Below, piece by piece: positions 45,369 through 54,216 of a stretch of DNA of 64,000 nucleotides. Positions within the stretch are counted from its first letter, which is position 1, and the number at the start of each line of letters is the position of its first letter. The position numbers and the translations under genes were made by a program. The notes beneath the pieces are model-generated. The model made no database searches, had not been told where the DNA came from, and saw nothing but the letters and a program-made list of their open reading frames with translations. The stretch spans positions 62,001 to 126,000 of the forward strand of contig SVRI01000004.1 of the NCBI GenBank assembly GCA_015064895.1, given 5' to 3'. This DNA comes from Oscillospiraceae bacterium. Lineage in GTDB: Bacteria; Bacillota; Clostridia; Oscillospirales; CAG-382.

Positions 45369-45397
45369 AAAGGTGAAAGCACTTGCTTTCACCTTTT
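45369..45397. terminator. Bidirectional intrinsic terminator
   Basis: A perfect 12-bp stem (45369-45380 with 45385-45396), ACTT loop and T5 tail lies between the convergent ABC permease and isomerase-like genes. Confidence 0.9.
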
Positions 45398-45400
45398 TAA

Positions 45401-46297
45401 TTATGAATTTATCATGTGGTTAAGAAGTTTGACTGAAAACTCTGCCGTTTCCTTCTCAAAACCGTCACCGAAGTGCTTGAGGTTGAGTTCAAGATTGTAT
45501 ACTCCGTCATATCCAACTTCATTCAACGCACAAAGCACATCGTTCCAGTCAATAACACCTGTTTTGGGCGGCTTGTGTTCGTCTTTAAGAGTGTTGTTGT
45601 CATTGAGATGAAGACACTTGACAGCACTTCCCATTTGCCTTATAAAATCACCCGGGGTGGGGTTGTTATCAAATCTCATTGCCTTGTTTACATGACCCGT
45701 GTCGATACAGCAGAAGAAATAATCTGCATTATCTTCGTATGAACAGATTCGGTCATAAGCTTTTTTGAATTCTGTAAGATATCCGAAAAAGTCGCAACAT
45801 CCGTAAACAGGTGCATCGCCCATTGTTTCCATTGCTATTTTTACGCCGTATTCTTTGGCATATACAAGTAGCTTGTTAAATGTTTCAAAACATAGATCAT
45901 GCATGAAATCGGATTCTGCATCAGGTCCTGTTACAGATGTTGCGATGGCATGCATAACGGTGTAGGGGGCACCGAGAATATTCGTAACCATACAGTCGAT
46001 TTTTGCATCCTTGAATACAGCCTCGTCTTTAACGGGGTCTGCATAGTAAATGCGTAGACGTCCGTGTGTCTGTGAAATTATTAGTCCAAGCTCGTCTGCT
46101 TTCTGTTTTACGGCCTTAAAATGTGAAATGATTTCGTCTTCAGGCTTTGAATAAATGGAATCTTTGTTCAGAACACTATAATTATCCAAAGAAAAATCAA
46201 CTGCGTCTGCACCTATTTCTTTAGCAATTTCGAGAGCCTTGATGTCGCCGTAAAGACTCTGTAGTGTGAATGTTGAAATACCTATTAATTTTTTCAC
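45401..46297 (-). CDS. Sugar phosphate isomerase/epimerase-like TIM-barrel protein
   Basis: Xylose-isomerase-like TIM barrel (AP endonuclease 2 superfamily), 298 aa. The N-terminal ADAVDFSLDNYSVL, the metal-site-like AMETMGDAP, FFCCIDTGHVNKA, CLHLNDNN and the late YNLELNLKH match sugar epimerases and inosose isomerase-type proteins. GTG at 46297 is preferred because GGGTGA is five bases ahead and the family begins at this KKLIGIST; a longer frame from 46396 would overlap the previous gene. It stands as a single gene; the substrate is not known. Confidence 0.82.
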   Translation of the reverse strand: MKKLIGISTFTLQSLYGDIKALEIAKEIGADAVDFSLDNYSVLNKDSIYSKPEDEIISHFKAVKQKADELGLIISQTHGRLRIYYADPVKDEAVFKDAKIDCMVTNILGAPYTVMHAIATSVTGPDAESDFMHDLCFETFNKLLVYAKEYGVKIAMETMGDAPVYGCCDFFGYLTEFKKAYDRICSYEDNADYFFCCIDTGHVNKAMRFDNNPTPGDFIRQMGSAVKCLHLNDNNTLKDEHKPPKTGVIDWNDVLCALNEVGYDGVYNLELNLKHFGDGFEKETAEFSVKLLNHMINS

Positions 46298-46343
46298 AGT
46301 GATCACCCACAACATTATAACATTATAAATTTTTAATGTCAAT

Positions 46344-46377
46344 AAAAAGGACGGAATGTACCCGTCCTTTTGTTTTT
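46344..46377 (-). terminator. Intrinsic terminator of the AEC transporter gene
   Basis: A 10-bp stem (about 46344-46353 with 46362-46371) is followed on the minus strand by a short T run. It separates the transporter from the downstream isomerase-like gene. Confidence 0.7.
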
Positions 46378-47312
46378 TATAATATTTTTTCAGCAAGCCA
46401 AAGCATAAAGGGCATTGTAACTAAACAGAAAAGTGTTGTAATGCCTACAAGCTTTACGGCAAGTGCCGAATCATTATCGTAAACCTCTGCAGTTACAGCT
46501 GTATTAGCGGCAACCGGAGCTGCACACATTGTAATTCCGACTATAGAAAGATACTCCGGAAGATTAAATACTTTTGCAACAACTAACATAATGGCAGGCA
46601 TAACCAAGAGCCCAAGCAACGAGAATAAATACAGTCTTTTTTCAGTAAATATTTTCAACAGCTTCATGTCGGCAAGTAAGCTTCCTATGATTATCATTGA
46701 AAGAGGGAATGTCATGTCGCCGACAAGTGTAAGACCGTCATTAATTGTTTTGGGAAGCATAATTCTGCCGAGGAATAATACGATGCTTATAAATACAGCA
46801 ATTAAAGCGGGATTGTATATCAACTTTTTCCACGGGATTTTTGGCTGATTGCTCATGACTATTACACCGTGTGTCCATGTAAACAGATTAAAAGCAGTTA
46901 CAAAAATTACACCGTAAAAGAGCCCGAGCTGTGGATCTTCATTGAAAATTGCCATCATAAGAGGGAAGCCCATGTATCCGCAATTACTGTATGTTAATGC
47001 GTAGGTGTATACACTTCTTTCTTTTCTGTTCTTGATTATCTTAAACACAAAGTGTGAGAATATTGCAAGAAAGGAGTGAACTGCTACTGACAGAGCAAAT
47101 ACACATGCAGCAGTAATCAGAAGCTCTTTGTCATATTCTCTTTGTAATGAACAGACAATCAAACATGGATTTGTTATATAAACAAGCATAGAAGATAGCG
47201 ACTTTGTACTGTCACTGTTTAAAAACTTTCCTTTTTTTGCAATATAACCAGCAATCATAGCAATAAAAAGGACTATTATTTTTTCAACAACTCTGATGCT
47301 GTAATTTCCCAT
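46377..47312 (-). CDS. AEC-family (auxin efflux carrier-like) transporter
   Basis: Integral membrane protein of 311 aa with about ten hydrophobic helices in two similar halves, the AEC layout. The family motifs SSMLVYITNPCLI in the first half, TYSNCGYMGFPLMMAIF in the middle and APVAANTAVTAEVYDND in the second half are clear. Bacterial members export or import small organic acids such as malate. The start codon overlaps the stop of the GNAT-like gene by 1 bp, indicating coupling. Confidence 0.88.
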   Translation of the reverse strand: MGNYSIRVVEKIIVLFIAMIAGYIAKKGKFLNSDSTKSLSSMLVYITNPCLIVCSLQREYDKELLITAACVFALSVAVHSFLAIFSHFVFKIIKNRKERSVYTYALTYSNCGYMGFPLMMAIFNEDPQLGLFYGVIFVTAFNLFTWTHGVIVMSNQPKIPWKKLIYNPALIAVFISIVLFLGRIMLPKTINDGLTLVGDMTFPLSMIIIGSLLADMKLLKIFTEKRLYLFSLLGLLVMPAIMLVVAKVFNLPEYLSIVGITMCAAPVAANTAVTAEVYDNDSALAVKLVGITTLFCLVTMPFMLWLAEKIL

Positions 47313-47713
47313 TAGTTTTCCTCCGAGCAGTGTCCGCTGCAGCCATCATGGTTGCCCTCAAAGTATCCGGAAAGGTTAATTGTCATACCGTTTTCATCTA
47401 TTTTGAATCCGAGAGCTCTAGCGAGTTTTTCATCATTGCCTGTATAAGTTACATCCTTAGCACCCGATAAATCAAGAAAATTAAGTGCCGCTTTTCCTAT
47501 TAAAAACCTGTCAATATAATCATCATAACCTTCAATAAGGCTCATCATATGAATCGTGCCGTTGCCGCCTTCGAAAGAAACAAGTGCCGCACCGACAAAT
47601 TTTCCGTCATTAATTGCCGATATTACAACCTGGTTTTCTTCGGGAATAATGCCGAAGGGCTTCATGTATTCTTCACGTTCATAGCTTGTATATACTGGTC
47701 TGATTGCAATCAT
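47312..47713 (-). CDS. GNAT-like small protein
   Basis: Protein of 133 aa that looks like a short GNAT acetyltransferase fold: VVISAINDGKFVGAALVSFEGG as central strands and AALNFLDLSGAKDVTYTGND followed by ARALGF as the C-terminal part. The acetyl-CoA loop Q/RxxGxG/A is not obvious, so activity is uncertain. The end carries a Cys/His cluster (DGCSGHC) that might bind a metal. ATG 47713 follows AGAGGTG; an upstream start would overlap rluB. It is 11 bp behind rluB and overlaps the AEC transporter. Confidence 0.55.
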   Translation of the reverse strand: MIAIRPVYTSYEREEYMKPFGIIPEENQVVISAINDGKFVGAALVSFEGGNGTIHMMSLIEGYDDYIDRFLIGKAALNFLDLSGAKDVTYTGNDEKLARALGFKIDENGMTINLSGYFEGNHDGCSGHCSEEN

Positions 47714-47724
47714 ATTGACACCTC

Positions 47725-48441
47725 TTAGGACATATTCTTGAGAATACTTATTTCGTTGTAATTCATGTACTTCCACTGGCCGGGCTTTAACATACCGATG
47801 GTAAGGTCGCCCACAGCAACTCTCTTAAGTCGTGTTATCTTGAGATCGACCTGCTCACACATCTTTCTTATCTGTCTGTTTCTGCCTTCGGAAAGGATGA
47901 ATCTTAGGATAGTATTTCCTTCTTTACGTTCAATTATTGATACTTTAACAGGTTTGATTTTATAATCGTCAATAACCATAGGTCCGTTAAGAGTAACTAA
48001 AACCTCGGGTTCGATTTCACCCTTGACCTTAACATGGTATATCTTTTCAACATGATGCTTTGGGTGCATAAGCTTGTTTGCCACTTCACCGTCATTTGTA
48101 AGAATGAGCAAGCCTTCCGAGTCCATATCAAGTCTGCCGCATGGGTAAACACGCTCGGGGACGTCCTTTAAAAGCTCGGGAATGCATTTTCTGCCTTCAT
48201 CGTCACTCATGGTGGTAACGTATCCACGCGGCTTGTAAAGCATTACATATACTTTCTTGGAACCGCCTTTCACAAGCTTACCTTTATATTCGACTTCATC
48301 ATTGTCGGGGTCGATTTTCTGGCCTATTGTTGCTCTCTGACCGTTAACCTTGAAATTTCCCATTTCTATTTCTTTTTCAGCAGCACGTCTTGACATAAGA
48401 CCACAGTCTGAAATGTATTTCTGTATTCTGATTTCTTCCAT
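47725..48441 (-). CDS. rluB: rRNA pseudouridine synthase (RsuA/RluB family)
   Basis: Pseudouridine synthase of 238 aa. An N-terminal S4 RNA-binding domain (IQKYISDCGLMSRRAAEKEI, FKVNGQRA) is joined to the catalytic domain with the active-site Asp in GRLDMDSEGLLILTNDG, then KIYHVKV and EGRNRQIRKMCE. RluB modifies U2605-equivalent of 23S rRNA; RsuA or RluE activity cannot be excluded by eye. ATG 48441 is supported by GGAGAA; the ATG 24 bp upstream has no site. Confidence 0.9.
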   Translation of the reverse strand: MEEIRIQKYISDCGLMSRRAAEKEIEMGNFKVNGQRATIGQKIDPDNDEVEYKGKLVKGGSKKVYVMLYKPRGYVTTMSDDEGRKCIPELLKDVPERVYPCGRLDMDSEGLLILTNDGEVANKLMHPKHHVEKIYHVKVKGEIEPEVLVTLNGPMVIDDYKIKPVKVSIIERKEGNTILRFILSEGRNRQIRKMCEQVDLKITRLKRVAVGDLTIGMLKPGQWKYMNYNEISILKNMS

Positions 48442-48496
48442 AGTTTTCTCCCTATATAACTTCACAGTCGTATGATATAAAAAACGTTTATAAAAA

Positions 48497-48614
48497 TCAC
48501 CGCCGTCGTCGCGGGTAGCACCCGCTGGCAGTTTCGCGGGAAAACCTGCAAAAGAGCAAGCAGCATCAACCGCGCAAATAACTATTCACCGCCATCAAAC
48601 AACGACGGCGGTGA
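48497..48614 (-). terminator. Structured 3' region of pnp with competing arms
   Basis: A perfect 13-bp inverted repeat (48497-48509 with 48602-48614) encloses ~92 nt. Inside, a further TTCACCGCC arm (48585-48593) can pair with GGCGGTGAA (48607-48615), and GCGGGT/ACCCGC (48511-48525) makes another hairpin. On the minus strand the distal arm is followed by TTTTTAT, as in a terminator. The GC-rich composition differs from the surroundings. Confidence 0.6.
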
Positions 48615-48634
48615 ATTCACTAAAACTAATTAAA

Positions 48635-50725
48635 TCAAATGGCGTCCTTGCGGGAAAGATTGATTCTGCCCTTGTCGTCGATTTCAAGAACCTTAACCTT
48701 GATTTCGTCGCCAACGCTTACAACGTCTTCAACCTTTTCAACTCTTTCCTTTGCGAGCTTGGAAATGTGTACAAGACCTTCCTTGCCGGGAGCAATTTCA
48801 ACGAAAGCACCGAAAGACATAAGTCTTGTAACCTTACCTACGAATACTGCACCGGGTTCGGGATCAAAAGCAATTGCTTCAACGATGGACTTAGCCTTAA
48901 TACCAGCATTCTTGTCAACAGCTGCGATAAATACTGTACCGTCGTCTTCAATGTCGATCTTGGCGCCTGTTTCAGCAGTAATAGCCTGAATAACCTTACC
49001 GCCCTTACCGATTACATCACCGATCTTTTCGGGATCGATCTTAATTGTAATCATCTTGGGTGCATAGTCGGAAACGTCAGCTCTGGGCTTGTCGATAGCC
49101 TTGAGCATTACTTCATCAAGAATGTAGTCTCTTGCTGTGTGAGTCTGAGCAAATGCAGCCTTAATAATTTCGGGAGTAAGACCGTCGATTTTAAGGTCCA
49201 TCTGGATAGCTGTAATACCCTTCTTTGTACCGGCAACCTTGAAGTCCATGTCGCCGAAGAAGTCTTCAAGACCCTGGATGTCAACCATAGTCATCCATCT
49301 TTCGCCTTCTGTGATAAGACCGCAGGAGATACCTGCAACAGGTGCCTTAATCGGAACACCGGCATCCATAAGTGCAAGAGTAGATGCACAAATAGAACCC
49401 TGAGATGTAGAACCGTTGGAAGAAACTACTTCGGAAACAAGTCTGATGGAATAGGGGAATTCTTCAACCGAAGGAATTACGGGAACAAGAGCACGTTCTG
49501 CAAGAGCACCATGACCGATTTCACGTCTGCCGGGACCTCTGGAGGGCTTAGTTTCACCTACAGAGTAGCTGGGCATGTTGTAGTGGTGCATATATCTCTT
49601 GTATTCTTCGTCATCAATACCGTCAAGTAACTGCTGTTCACCAACAAGACCGAGAGTTGCAATTGTGAGAACCTGAGTCTGACCACGTGTAAAGAGAGCA
49701 GAACCGTGAGTTCTGGGAAGAATACCTACTTCGGACGCAAGAGGTCTGATTTCGTCGAGTTTTCTGCCGTCAACACGCTTACCTTCATCAAGAAGCCATC
49801 TTCTTACTACAAACTTCTGAAGCTTGTAGAGACATTCGCCCATTTCAGCTTTTCTGTCTTCATCGGGATACTTTTCGGTAACAAAGCTTTCAACATCAGC
49901 ATAAACTGCGTTGAGTCTTTCTTCTCTGATATTTTTGTCATCTGTGTCAAGAGCATACTTTATCTTGTCAATTGCATATTCAGCAATTGTATCGTAAAGC
50001 TCATGATCGACATCGCAGGAAGCGTATTCAAACTTCTTCTTGCCGATTTCGGATGTAACATGATTGATAAACTTAACAATTTCCTGGTTTGTTTCGTGAG
50101 CCTTCATGATTGCGTCAAACATGTCATCATCGGAGATTTCCTTTGCGCCTGCTTCAATCATAACTACCTTCTTTTCAGAAGAAGCAACTGTAAGCTCAAG
50201 TGTGGACTTTGCTCTCTGTTCCTTTGTGGGGTTGATAACTACTTCACCGTCAACCATACCTACAAATACGCTGGAAACAGGACCGTTCCAGGGAATATCG
50301 GAAATGGAGAGTGCGAGAGACGCACCTATAAGACCTGTTACTTCAGGGCTGCAATCGGGGTCAACCGAAAGAACAAGAAGATTGAGTGTTACGTCGTTTC
50401 TCAAATCCTTGGGGAAGAGGGGACGGATAGGTCTGTCAATTACACGGCTTGTAAGGATAGCCTTTTCGGAAGGCTTGCCCTCTCTCTTCATAAAAGAGCC
50501 GGGAATCTTACCTACTGCGTAGAGTCTTTCTTCGAAGTCTACGGAAAGGGGGAGAAAGTCGATGCCTTCTCTGGGGGATGCACTTGCAGTAGCTGTTGCA
50601 AGAATTGCGGTGTCACCGTATCTTACGAGAGCAGAACCGTTTGCAAGCTGTGCGATTTTACCGGTTTCAACAGTAAGCTTTCTGCCGGCGAGAGTTGTAG
50701 AAAATACTCTGTAGTTTTCAAACAT
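48635..50725 (-). CDS. pnp: Polyribonucleotide nucleotidyltransferase (PNPase)
   Basis: Phosphorolytic 3'-5' exoribonuclease (696 aa), trimer-forming. Two RNase PH-like domains frame a helical linker; the second active site includes RTHGSALFTRGQTQVL, ETKPSRGPGRREIGHGALAERAL and STSQGSICASTLALMDAGV. The C-terminal KH domain has the GKGGKVIQ loop, and the S1 domain shows GKVTRLMSFGAFVEIAPGKEGLVHIS. ATG 50725 follows AAGGAGG; the longer frame has no site. It lies behind rpsO, the classic rpsO-pnp order. Long open frames on the opposite strand are judged to be chance. Confidence 0.97.
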   Translation of the reverse strand: MFENYRVFSTTLAGRKLTVETGKIAQLANGSALVRYGDTAILATATASASPREGIDFLPLSVDFEERLYAVGKIPGSFMKREGKPSEKAILTSRVIDRPIRPLFPKDLRNDVTLNLLVLSVDPDCSPEVTGLIGASLALSISDIPWNGPVSSVFVGMVDGEVVINPTKEQRAKSTLELTVASSEKKVVMIEAGAKEISDDDMFDAIMKAHETNQEIVKFINHVTSEIGKKKFEYASCDVDHELYDTIAEYAIDKIKYALDTDDKNIREERLNAVYADVESFVTEKYPDEDRKAEMGECLYKLQKFVVRRWLLDEGKRVDGRKLDEIRPLASEVGILPRTHGSALFTRGQTQVLTIATLGLVGEQQLLDGIDDEEYKRYMHHYNMPSYSVGETKPSRGPGRREIGHGALAERALVPVIPSVEEFPYSIRLVSEVVSSNGSTSQGSICASTLALMDAGVPIKAPVAGISCGLITEGERWMTMVDIQGLEDFFGDMDFKVAGTKKGITAIQMDLKIDGLTPEIIKAAFAQTHTARDYILDEVMLKAIDKPRADVSDYAPKMITIKIDPEKIGDVIGKGGKVIQAITAETGAKIDIEDDGTVFIAAVDKNAGIKAKSIVEAIAFDPEPGAVFVGKVTRLMSFGAFVEIAPGKEGLVHISKLAKERVEKVEDVVSVGDEIKVKVLEIDDKGRINLSRKDAI

Positions 50726-50885
50726 TTTGTTTTCCTCCTTGGTTTTTTTATTCTTTTTCAAGGAGAACATCTTCAGTAAATTTTGCACTTAATTTAATGT
50801 CCTTTCTTAAAGTGAAAAGGCACAAAATTAAATGCCAAAGATACCAAAAGAGTCTCCTTGCTATTATGCCTTAAAACGAAATTTA

Positions 50886-50914
50886 GGGCGAAGCAGCATT
50901 TCGCTAATTCGCCC
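50886..50914 (-). terminator. Hairpin between rpsO and pnp
   Basis: Inverted arms GGGCGAA (50886-50892) and TTCGCCC (50908-50914) with an alternative inner pairing lie just after the rpsO stop. On the minus strand they are followed by an AT-rich run with only a weak T tract, so it may be a partial terminator or RNA processing site. No other feature is evident up to pnp. Confidence 0.5.
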
Positions 50915-50925
50915 GTTTGTGGTTA

Positions 50926-51192
50926 TTACTTTCTGAGGCCGAGCTTTTCAACGATTGCACGGTAACGGTTGATGTCTACCTTTGTGAGGTAAGCAAGAAG
51001 GTTTCTTCTGTGACCAACCATCTTAAGAAGACCTCTTCTTGAGTGATGGTCGTTGTGGTTTGCCTTGAGGTGCTCGTTGAGAGTATTGATTCTGTATGTG
51101 AGAACAGCAATCTGTACTTCGGGAGAACCTGTGTCGCCTTCATGAGTCTTGTACTCGTTGATAATTTCTAACTTCTTTTCCTTTGTAAGCAT
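50926..51192 (-). CDS. rpsO: 30S ribosomal protein S15
   Basis: Small subunit primary-binding protein S15 (88 aa) that nucleates the 16S central domain. The full length shows the typical [58 protein letters not shown] and the C-terminal [15 protein letters not shown] 51192 is used because it follows AAAGGTGG at eight bases and gives the standard length; the GTG four codons upstream lies in that site. Confidence 0.97.
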   Translation of the reverse strand: MLTKEKKLEIINEYKTHEGDTGSPEVQIAVLTYRINTLNEHLKANHNDHHSRRGLLKMVGHRRNLLAYLTKVDINRYRAIVEKLGLRK

Positions 51193-51357
51193 TTTGTTTT
51201 CCACCTTTCATAATATATTTTGTAATAAACCGCAAAGCAAAGCTTAAGGCAGGTGAAAGCCTCTTGAACCCGACAGGGTAAGTCTTATATCCTTAAACAT
51301 AGCAATGGGTAATTACGCTTACTGCAGTATTGTATCACAACAATAGATATTTGTAAA
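51193..51357 (-). promoter_or_regulatory. rpsO promoter and 5' leader
   Basis: On the minus strand TTTACA (51352-51357), 17 bp, TACAAT (51329-51334). The resulting leader of about 130 nt contains several short GC-rich complementary stretches. S15 commonly represses its own mRNA through leader structure, so this is a candidate S15 leader, but I do not recognise a specific class. Confidence 0.55.
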
Positions 51358-51394
51358 TAGTTTTTCAAAAATAAATGTAAATATTGTGTGAATA

Positions 51395-52594
51395 CTAGTA
51401 GTTAATTTTTCCTTTTTTGGTTCGTCTCAAGATAGTTAACATTATAAGAACCGATAAAGCAAGACCAAGTATAATGCCAACAATAACCATTTCACTTATA
51501 TCAAGGCTGCTTCGTACTTCAATCCAGCTTGAATCGTATAGTGAATTGATGTTGTCGGGAAGGGCGATGTAGCTTTCGGCTTTACCTAACTGTTCGTCTG
51601 TGGGATAGATTCTTTCATCAAATTCAATGTCCTTTGCCGCCTCGGTGTGAGGTGTAAAATAGCTGATGTATTCGCAATTAGCCTTTGCTATTTCAGTTTC
51701 ACAAAGGAAGTTGATAAAAGCCTCGGCCGCTTCCTTGTTTTTAGCTCCTTTAGGAATACAAGCAGAGTCTATAAAAACATTGAAACCTTCTTTGGGGTAA
51801 TAAAAAGCAAGATTTTCATTGTTTTCCATCATTGTAAGACAGTCGCCGGCATAGTATGCGGCAATGTAAGCAGATTCATCTTCCATCTTATCGAAGGTCT
51901 GGTCCATTACATATGCCTGGTTTACTGAACGCTGTTGTTTAAGAAGATCTGTTGCTTCTTCGATTTCATCTCTGTTTGTTGAATTAAGAGAATATCCGAG
52001 CATCTTCAAAGCAATGCCGTAAGCATCACGTGAGTTTTGGAACATAAGGATATTACCGGCATATTTTTTGTTCCACATTAAATCCCAAGAACCGATATCT
52101 TCTTCATCAACATATTTTGTGTTGTAAATAATACCGACAGTACCCCAGGTATAAGGAACACTGTATTCACCCTTAGGATCAAAGTCCGGGTATCTGTATT
52201 TGTCGTCAATCATGGTAATATTCGGTATGTTCTTGAAATTCAATTTTTCAAGCATACCTTCATTAATCATTCTTGAAATCATATAGTCGGAAGGGATGAT
52301 AATGTCATACTGAGGATTGTTTTTACTTGCTGACATCTTGGCATAGAGATCTTCGTTGGTTTCAAAATTGCTGTATACAACCTTGATTCCGGAAATTTCT
52401 TCGAACTCTTTAATTACATCCAAAGAGCCTTCACTGCCGTCTGAAATGTATTCTCCCCAGTTAAATACAGATAAGGTTATGTCTTTGTCACGGAATTTTT
52501 TGTAATAATCTTCGTCTTCAACAGTAACTTTAGCACTAACACACACAGAAAGAACGAAAAGTAATGATAAAGTGGTAAAAATAGTCTTTTTCAT
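51395..52594 (-). CDS. potD: Spermidine/putrescine-binding protein with C-terminal membrane anchor
   Basis: Periplasmic-type binding protein (399 aa) for polyamines. After a signal sequence it opens with LSVFNWGEYISDGS, and has PYTWGTVGIIYNTKYV and the DAYGIALKMLGYSLNS region, all PotD-like. Unlike the usual clostridial lipoprotein, it lacks a clear lipobox (Cys at LSVC is not a good match) and has a hydrophobic helix at about residues 368-390 followed by a basic end, so it is probably held in the membrane by its C-terminus. ATG 52594 is used; GTG one codon upstream is an alternative. Confidence 0.9.
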   Translation of the reverse strand: MKKTIFTTLSLLFVLSVCVSAKVTVEDEDYYKKFRDKDITLSVFNWGEYISDGSEGSLDVIKEFEEISGIKVVYSNFETNEDLYAKMSASKNNPQYDIIIPSDYMISRMINEGMLEKLNFKNIPNITMIDDKYRYPDFDPKGEYSVPYTWGTVGIIYNTKYVDEEDIGSWDLMWNKKYAGNILMFQNSRDAYGIALKMLGYSLNSTNRDEIEEATDLLKQQRSVNQAYVMDQTFDKMEDESAYIAAYYAGDCLTMMENNENLAFYYPKEGFNVFIDSACIPKGAKNKEAAEAFINFLCETEIAKANCEYISYFTPHTEAAKDIEFDERIYPTDEQLGKAESYIALPDNINSLYDSSWIEVRSSLDISEMVIVGIILGLALSVLIMLTILRRTKKGKINY

Positions 52595-52603
52595 CACACA
52601 CCA

Positions 52604-53401
52604 TCACTTTCTGAAAGAAGCACGTCTGGCTTCTTCCTTTTCTTTGTTAGCACTAATAATGTTTACTATTACAAGTATTGCAAGAACTACTATAAAAAGA
52701 ATTGTTGAAAGAGCGTTGATTTCAGGACTAATTCTCTTTTTTGTCATCGAGTAAATTGCAATCGGAAGTGTCTGTGTTGTGGGACCTGCTGTAAAGAAAC
52801 TGATGACGAAATCGTCAATGGAATAGGTGAGAGCCATAAGGGTGCCTGATACTACACCGGGCATGATTTCGGGTAATACGGCCTTGAAAAATGCCTGTCT
52901 TTTGTTACATCCCAAATCCATTGCCGCTTCGTATAGGTTTACATTCATCTGACGAAGCTTTGGAAGCACATTAAGTACTACCGTAGGAACGCAGAAAGTG
53001 ATATGAGCAAGTAAAAGTGTTACATATCCGGCGTTAAGTCTGAAGAATGTGAAAAGCAGCATGAGTGAAATACCTGTTACAATTTCAGGGTTAAGATTCT
53101 GAAGGTATGTTGCATTTTTTAGAAAAGATTTTGGAAGTCTTCTCATATTGTGCATACCGACTGCAGCTGCTGTACCGAGAATTGCTGAGCAAACAGATGC
53201 AATTAATGCAATTATCAATGTATTGAGCAGAGCCGACATGATTTCCTTGTTTTTAACGAGCTCAACATACCATTTAAAAGAAAAACCGGTCCATATTGTG
53301 CCTTTTGATTCATTGAACGAATATATAATAAGCACAGCAATGGGAAGGTATAAAAATGCAAAAACAACTGCAACGTAAAATTTAGAGAAAAACCTTTTCA
53401 T
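52604..53401 (-). CDS. potC: Spermidine/putrescine ABC transporter permease PotC
   Basis: Membrane permease of 265 aa with six helices. The start FYVAVVFAFLYLPIAVLIIYSFNES and the EAA loop EAAMDLGCNKRQAFFKAVLPEIMPGVVSG, which docks the ATPase, are those of PotC/PotI. FSIDDFVISFF-like sequence (YSIDDFVISFFTAG) is also characteristic. It overlaps potB by 4 bp and precedes potD by about 10 bp, so all four pot genes are one operon. Confidence 0.94.
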   Translation of the reverse strand: MKRFFSKFYVAVVFAFLYLPIAVLIIYSFNESKGTIWTGFSFKWYVELVKNKEIMSALLNTLIIALIASVCSAILGTAAAVGMHNMRRLPKSFLKNATYLQNLNPEIVTGISLMLLFTFFRLNAGYVTLLLAHITFCVPTVVLNVLPKLRQMNVNLYEAAMDLGCNKRQAFFKAVLPEIMPGVVSGTLMALTYSIDDFVISFFTAGPTTQTLPIAIYSMTKKRISPEINALSTILFIVVLAILVIVNIISANKEKEEARRASFRK

Positions 53402-54216
53402 ATCATGGAATCCTCCATTTCATCGTTGTCAAAGGAGTTGAATATGCCCATGCTTATGAATACTACAACCATCAGCATTAAAGATGTTGCGGCTCCGTAG
53501 TGTAAATTATATTCGTTACCTAAAAATTGTTGCTGAATGAGGTCGCCGATAAGGAAACAGTTACTTCCTCCAAGAAGTCCTGAGATTACAAATGTACTTA
53601 CAGCAGGAACAAAAGTTACCGTGATACCCGTGAGTATGCCGGGAAAACTTAGGGGGAGAACTGTTTTGGTTATTACTTGAAGACTGTTACAGCCTAAATC
53701 CTGCGAAGCTTCAATAACGCTCTTGTCAATTTTGGTCATAATTGAGTAAAGCGGCATAATCATAAACGGTAGGTAATTGTAAACCATACCGAGAACTACA
53801 GCACCGCTGTTATTGATTAGCTGAAGTTTTGGTAATCCTATGTCAGCTAAAAATGAATTGATAATGCCGTTGTTGTCAAGAATTTTAATCCATGCATAGG
53901 TTCTCAGAAGGAAGTTCATCCACATGGGAAGCATAACAAGAAGTAAAATGACTCTTTGTGTACGTTTGGAACATCTGGACATTGTAAAGGCAAGGGGGTA
54001 TGCAATGACAAGACAAATTGCTGTTGCAATAATTGCTAGGTAAACCGAACGAATAAGTACCGGAAAATAACGGCTTGCATTGGCAAGATTTTCAAGTGTA
54101 ATTGCACCTGTGTCTTTAGATGTTGCCGCATAGTAAATAACGAGAATAAACGGAATTACCGTAAAGAATAAAACCCACAAAACATATGGAAAAGCAACCT
54201 TAGAACTTATTTTCAT
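53398..54216 (-). CDS. potB: Spermidine/putrescine ABC transporter permease PotB
   Basis: Membrane permease of 272 aa with six helices. It shows the PotB/PotH-type start ([21 protein letters not shown]), [17 protein letters not shown], and the ATPase-docking loop [29 protein letters not shown]. Its start overlaps the end of potA and its end overlaps potC, so the proteins are made together. With PotC it forms the channel for polyamine import. Confidence 0.94.
   Translation of the reverse strand: MKISSKVAFPYVLWVLFFTVIPFILVIYYAATSKDTGAITLENLANASRYFPVLIRSVYLAIIATAICLVIAYPLAFTMSRCSKRTQRVILLLVMLPMWMNFLLRTYAWIKILDNNGIINSFLADIGLPKLQLINNSGAVVLGMVYNYLPFMIMPLYSIMTKIDKSVIEASQDLGCNSLQVITKTVLPLSFPGILTGITVTFVPAVSTFVISGLLGGSNCFLIGDLIQQQFLGNEYNLHYGAATSLMLMVVVFISMGIFNSFDNDEMEDSMI

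Noticed and set aside
48611..50779. Two long plus-strand frames (339 and 357 codons) opposite pnp
   Set aside because: They are antisense to a fully conserved pnp, have Cys/Asn-rich translations without domains and no ribosome sites. They result from codon use in pnp that avoids stop codons on the other strand.
51193..51330. T-box or known riboswitch ahead of rpsO
   Set aside because: No T-box AGGGTGG sequence or other class signature was found; an S15 autoregulatory leader is the more likely explanation.
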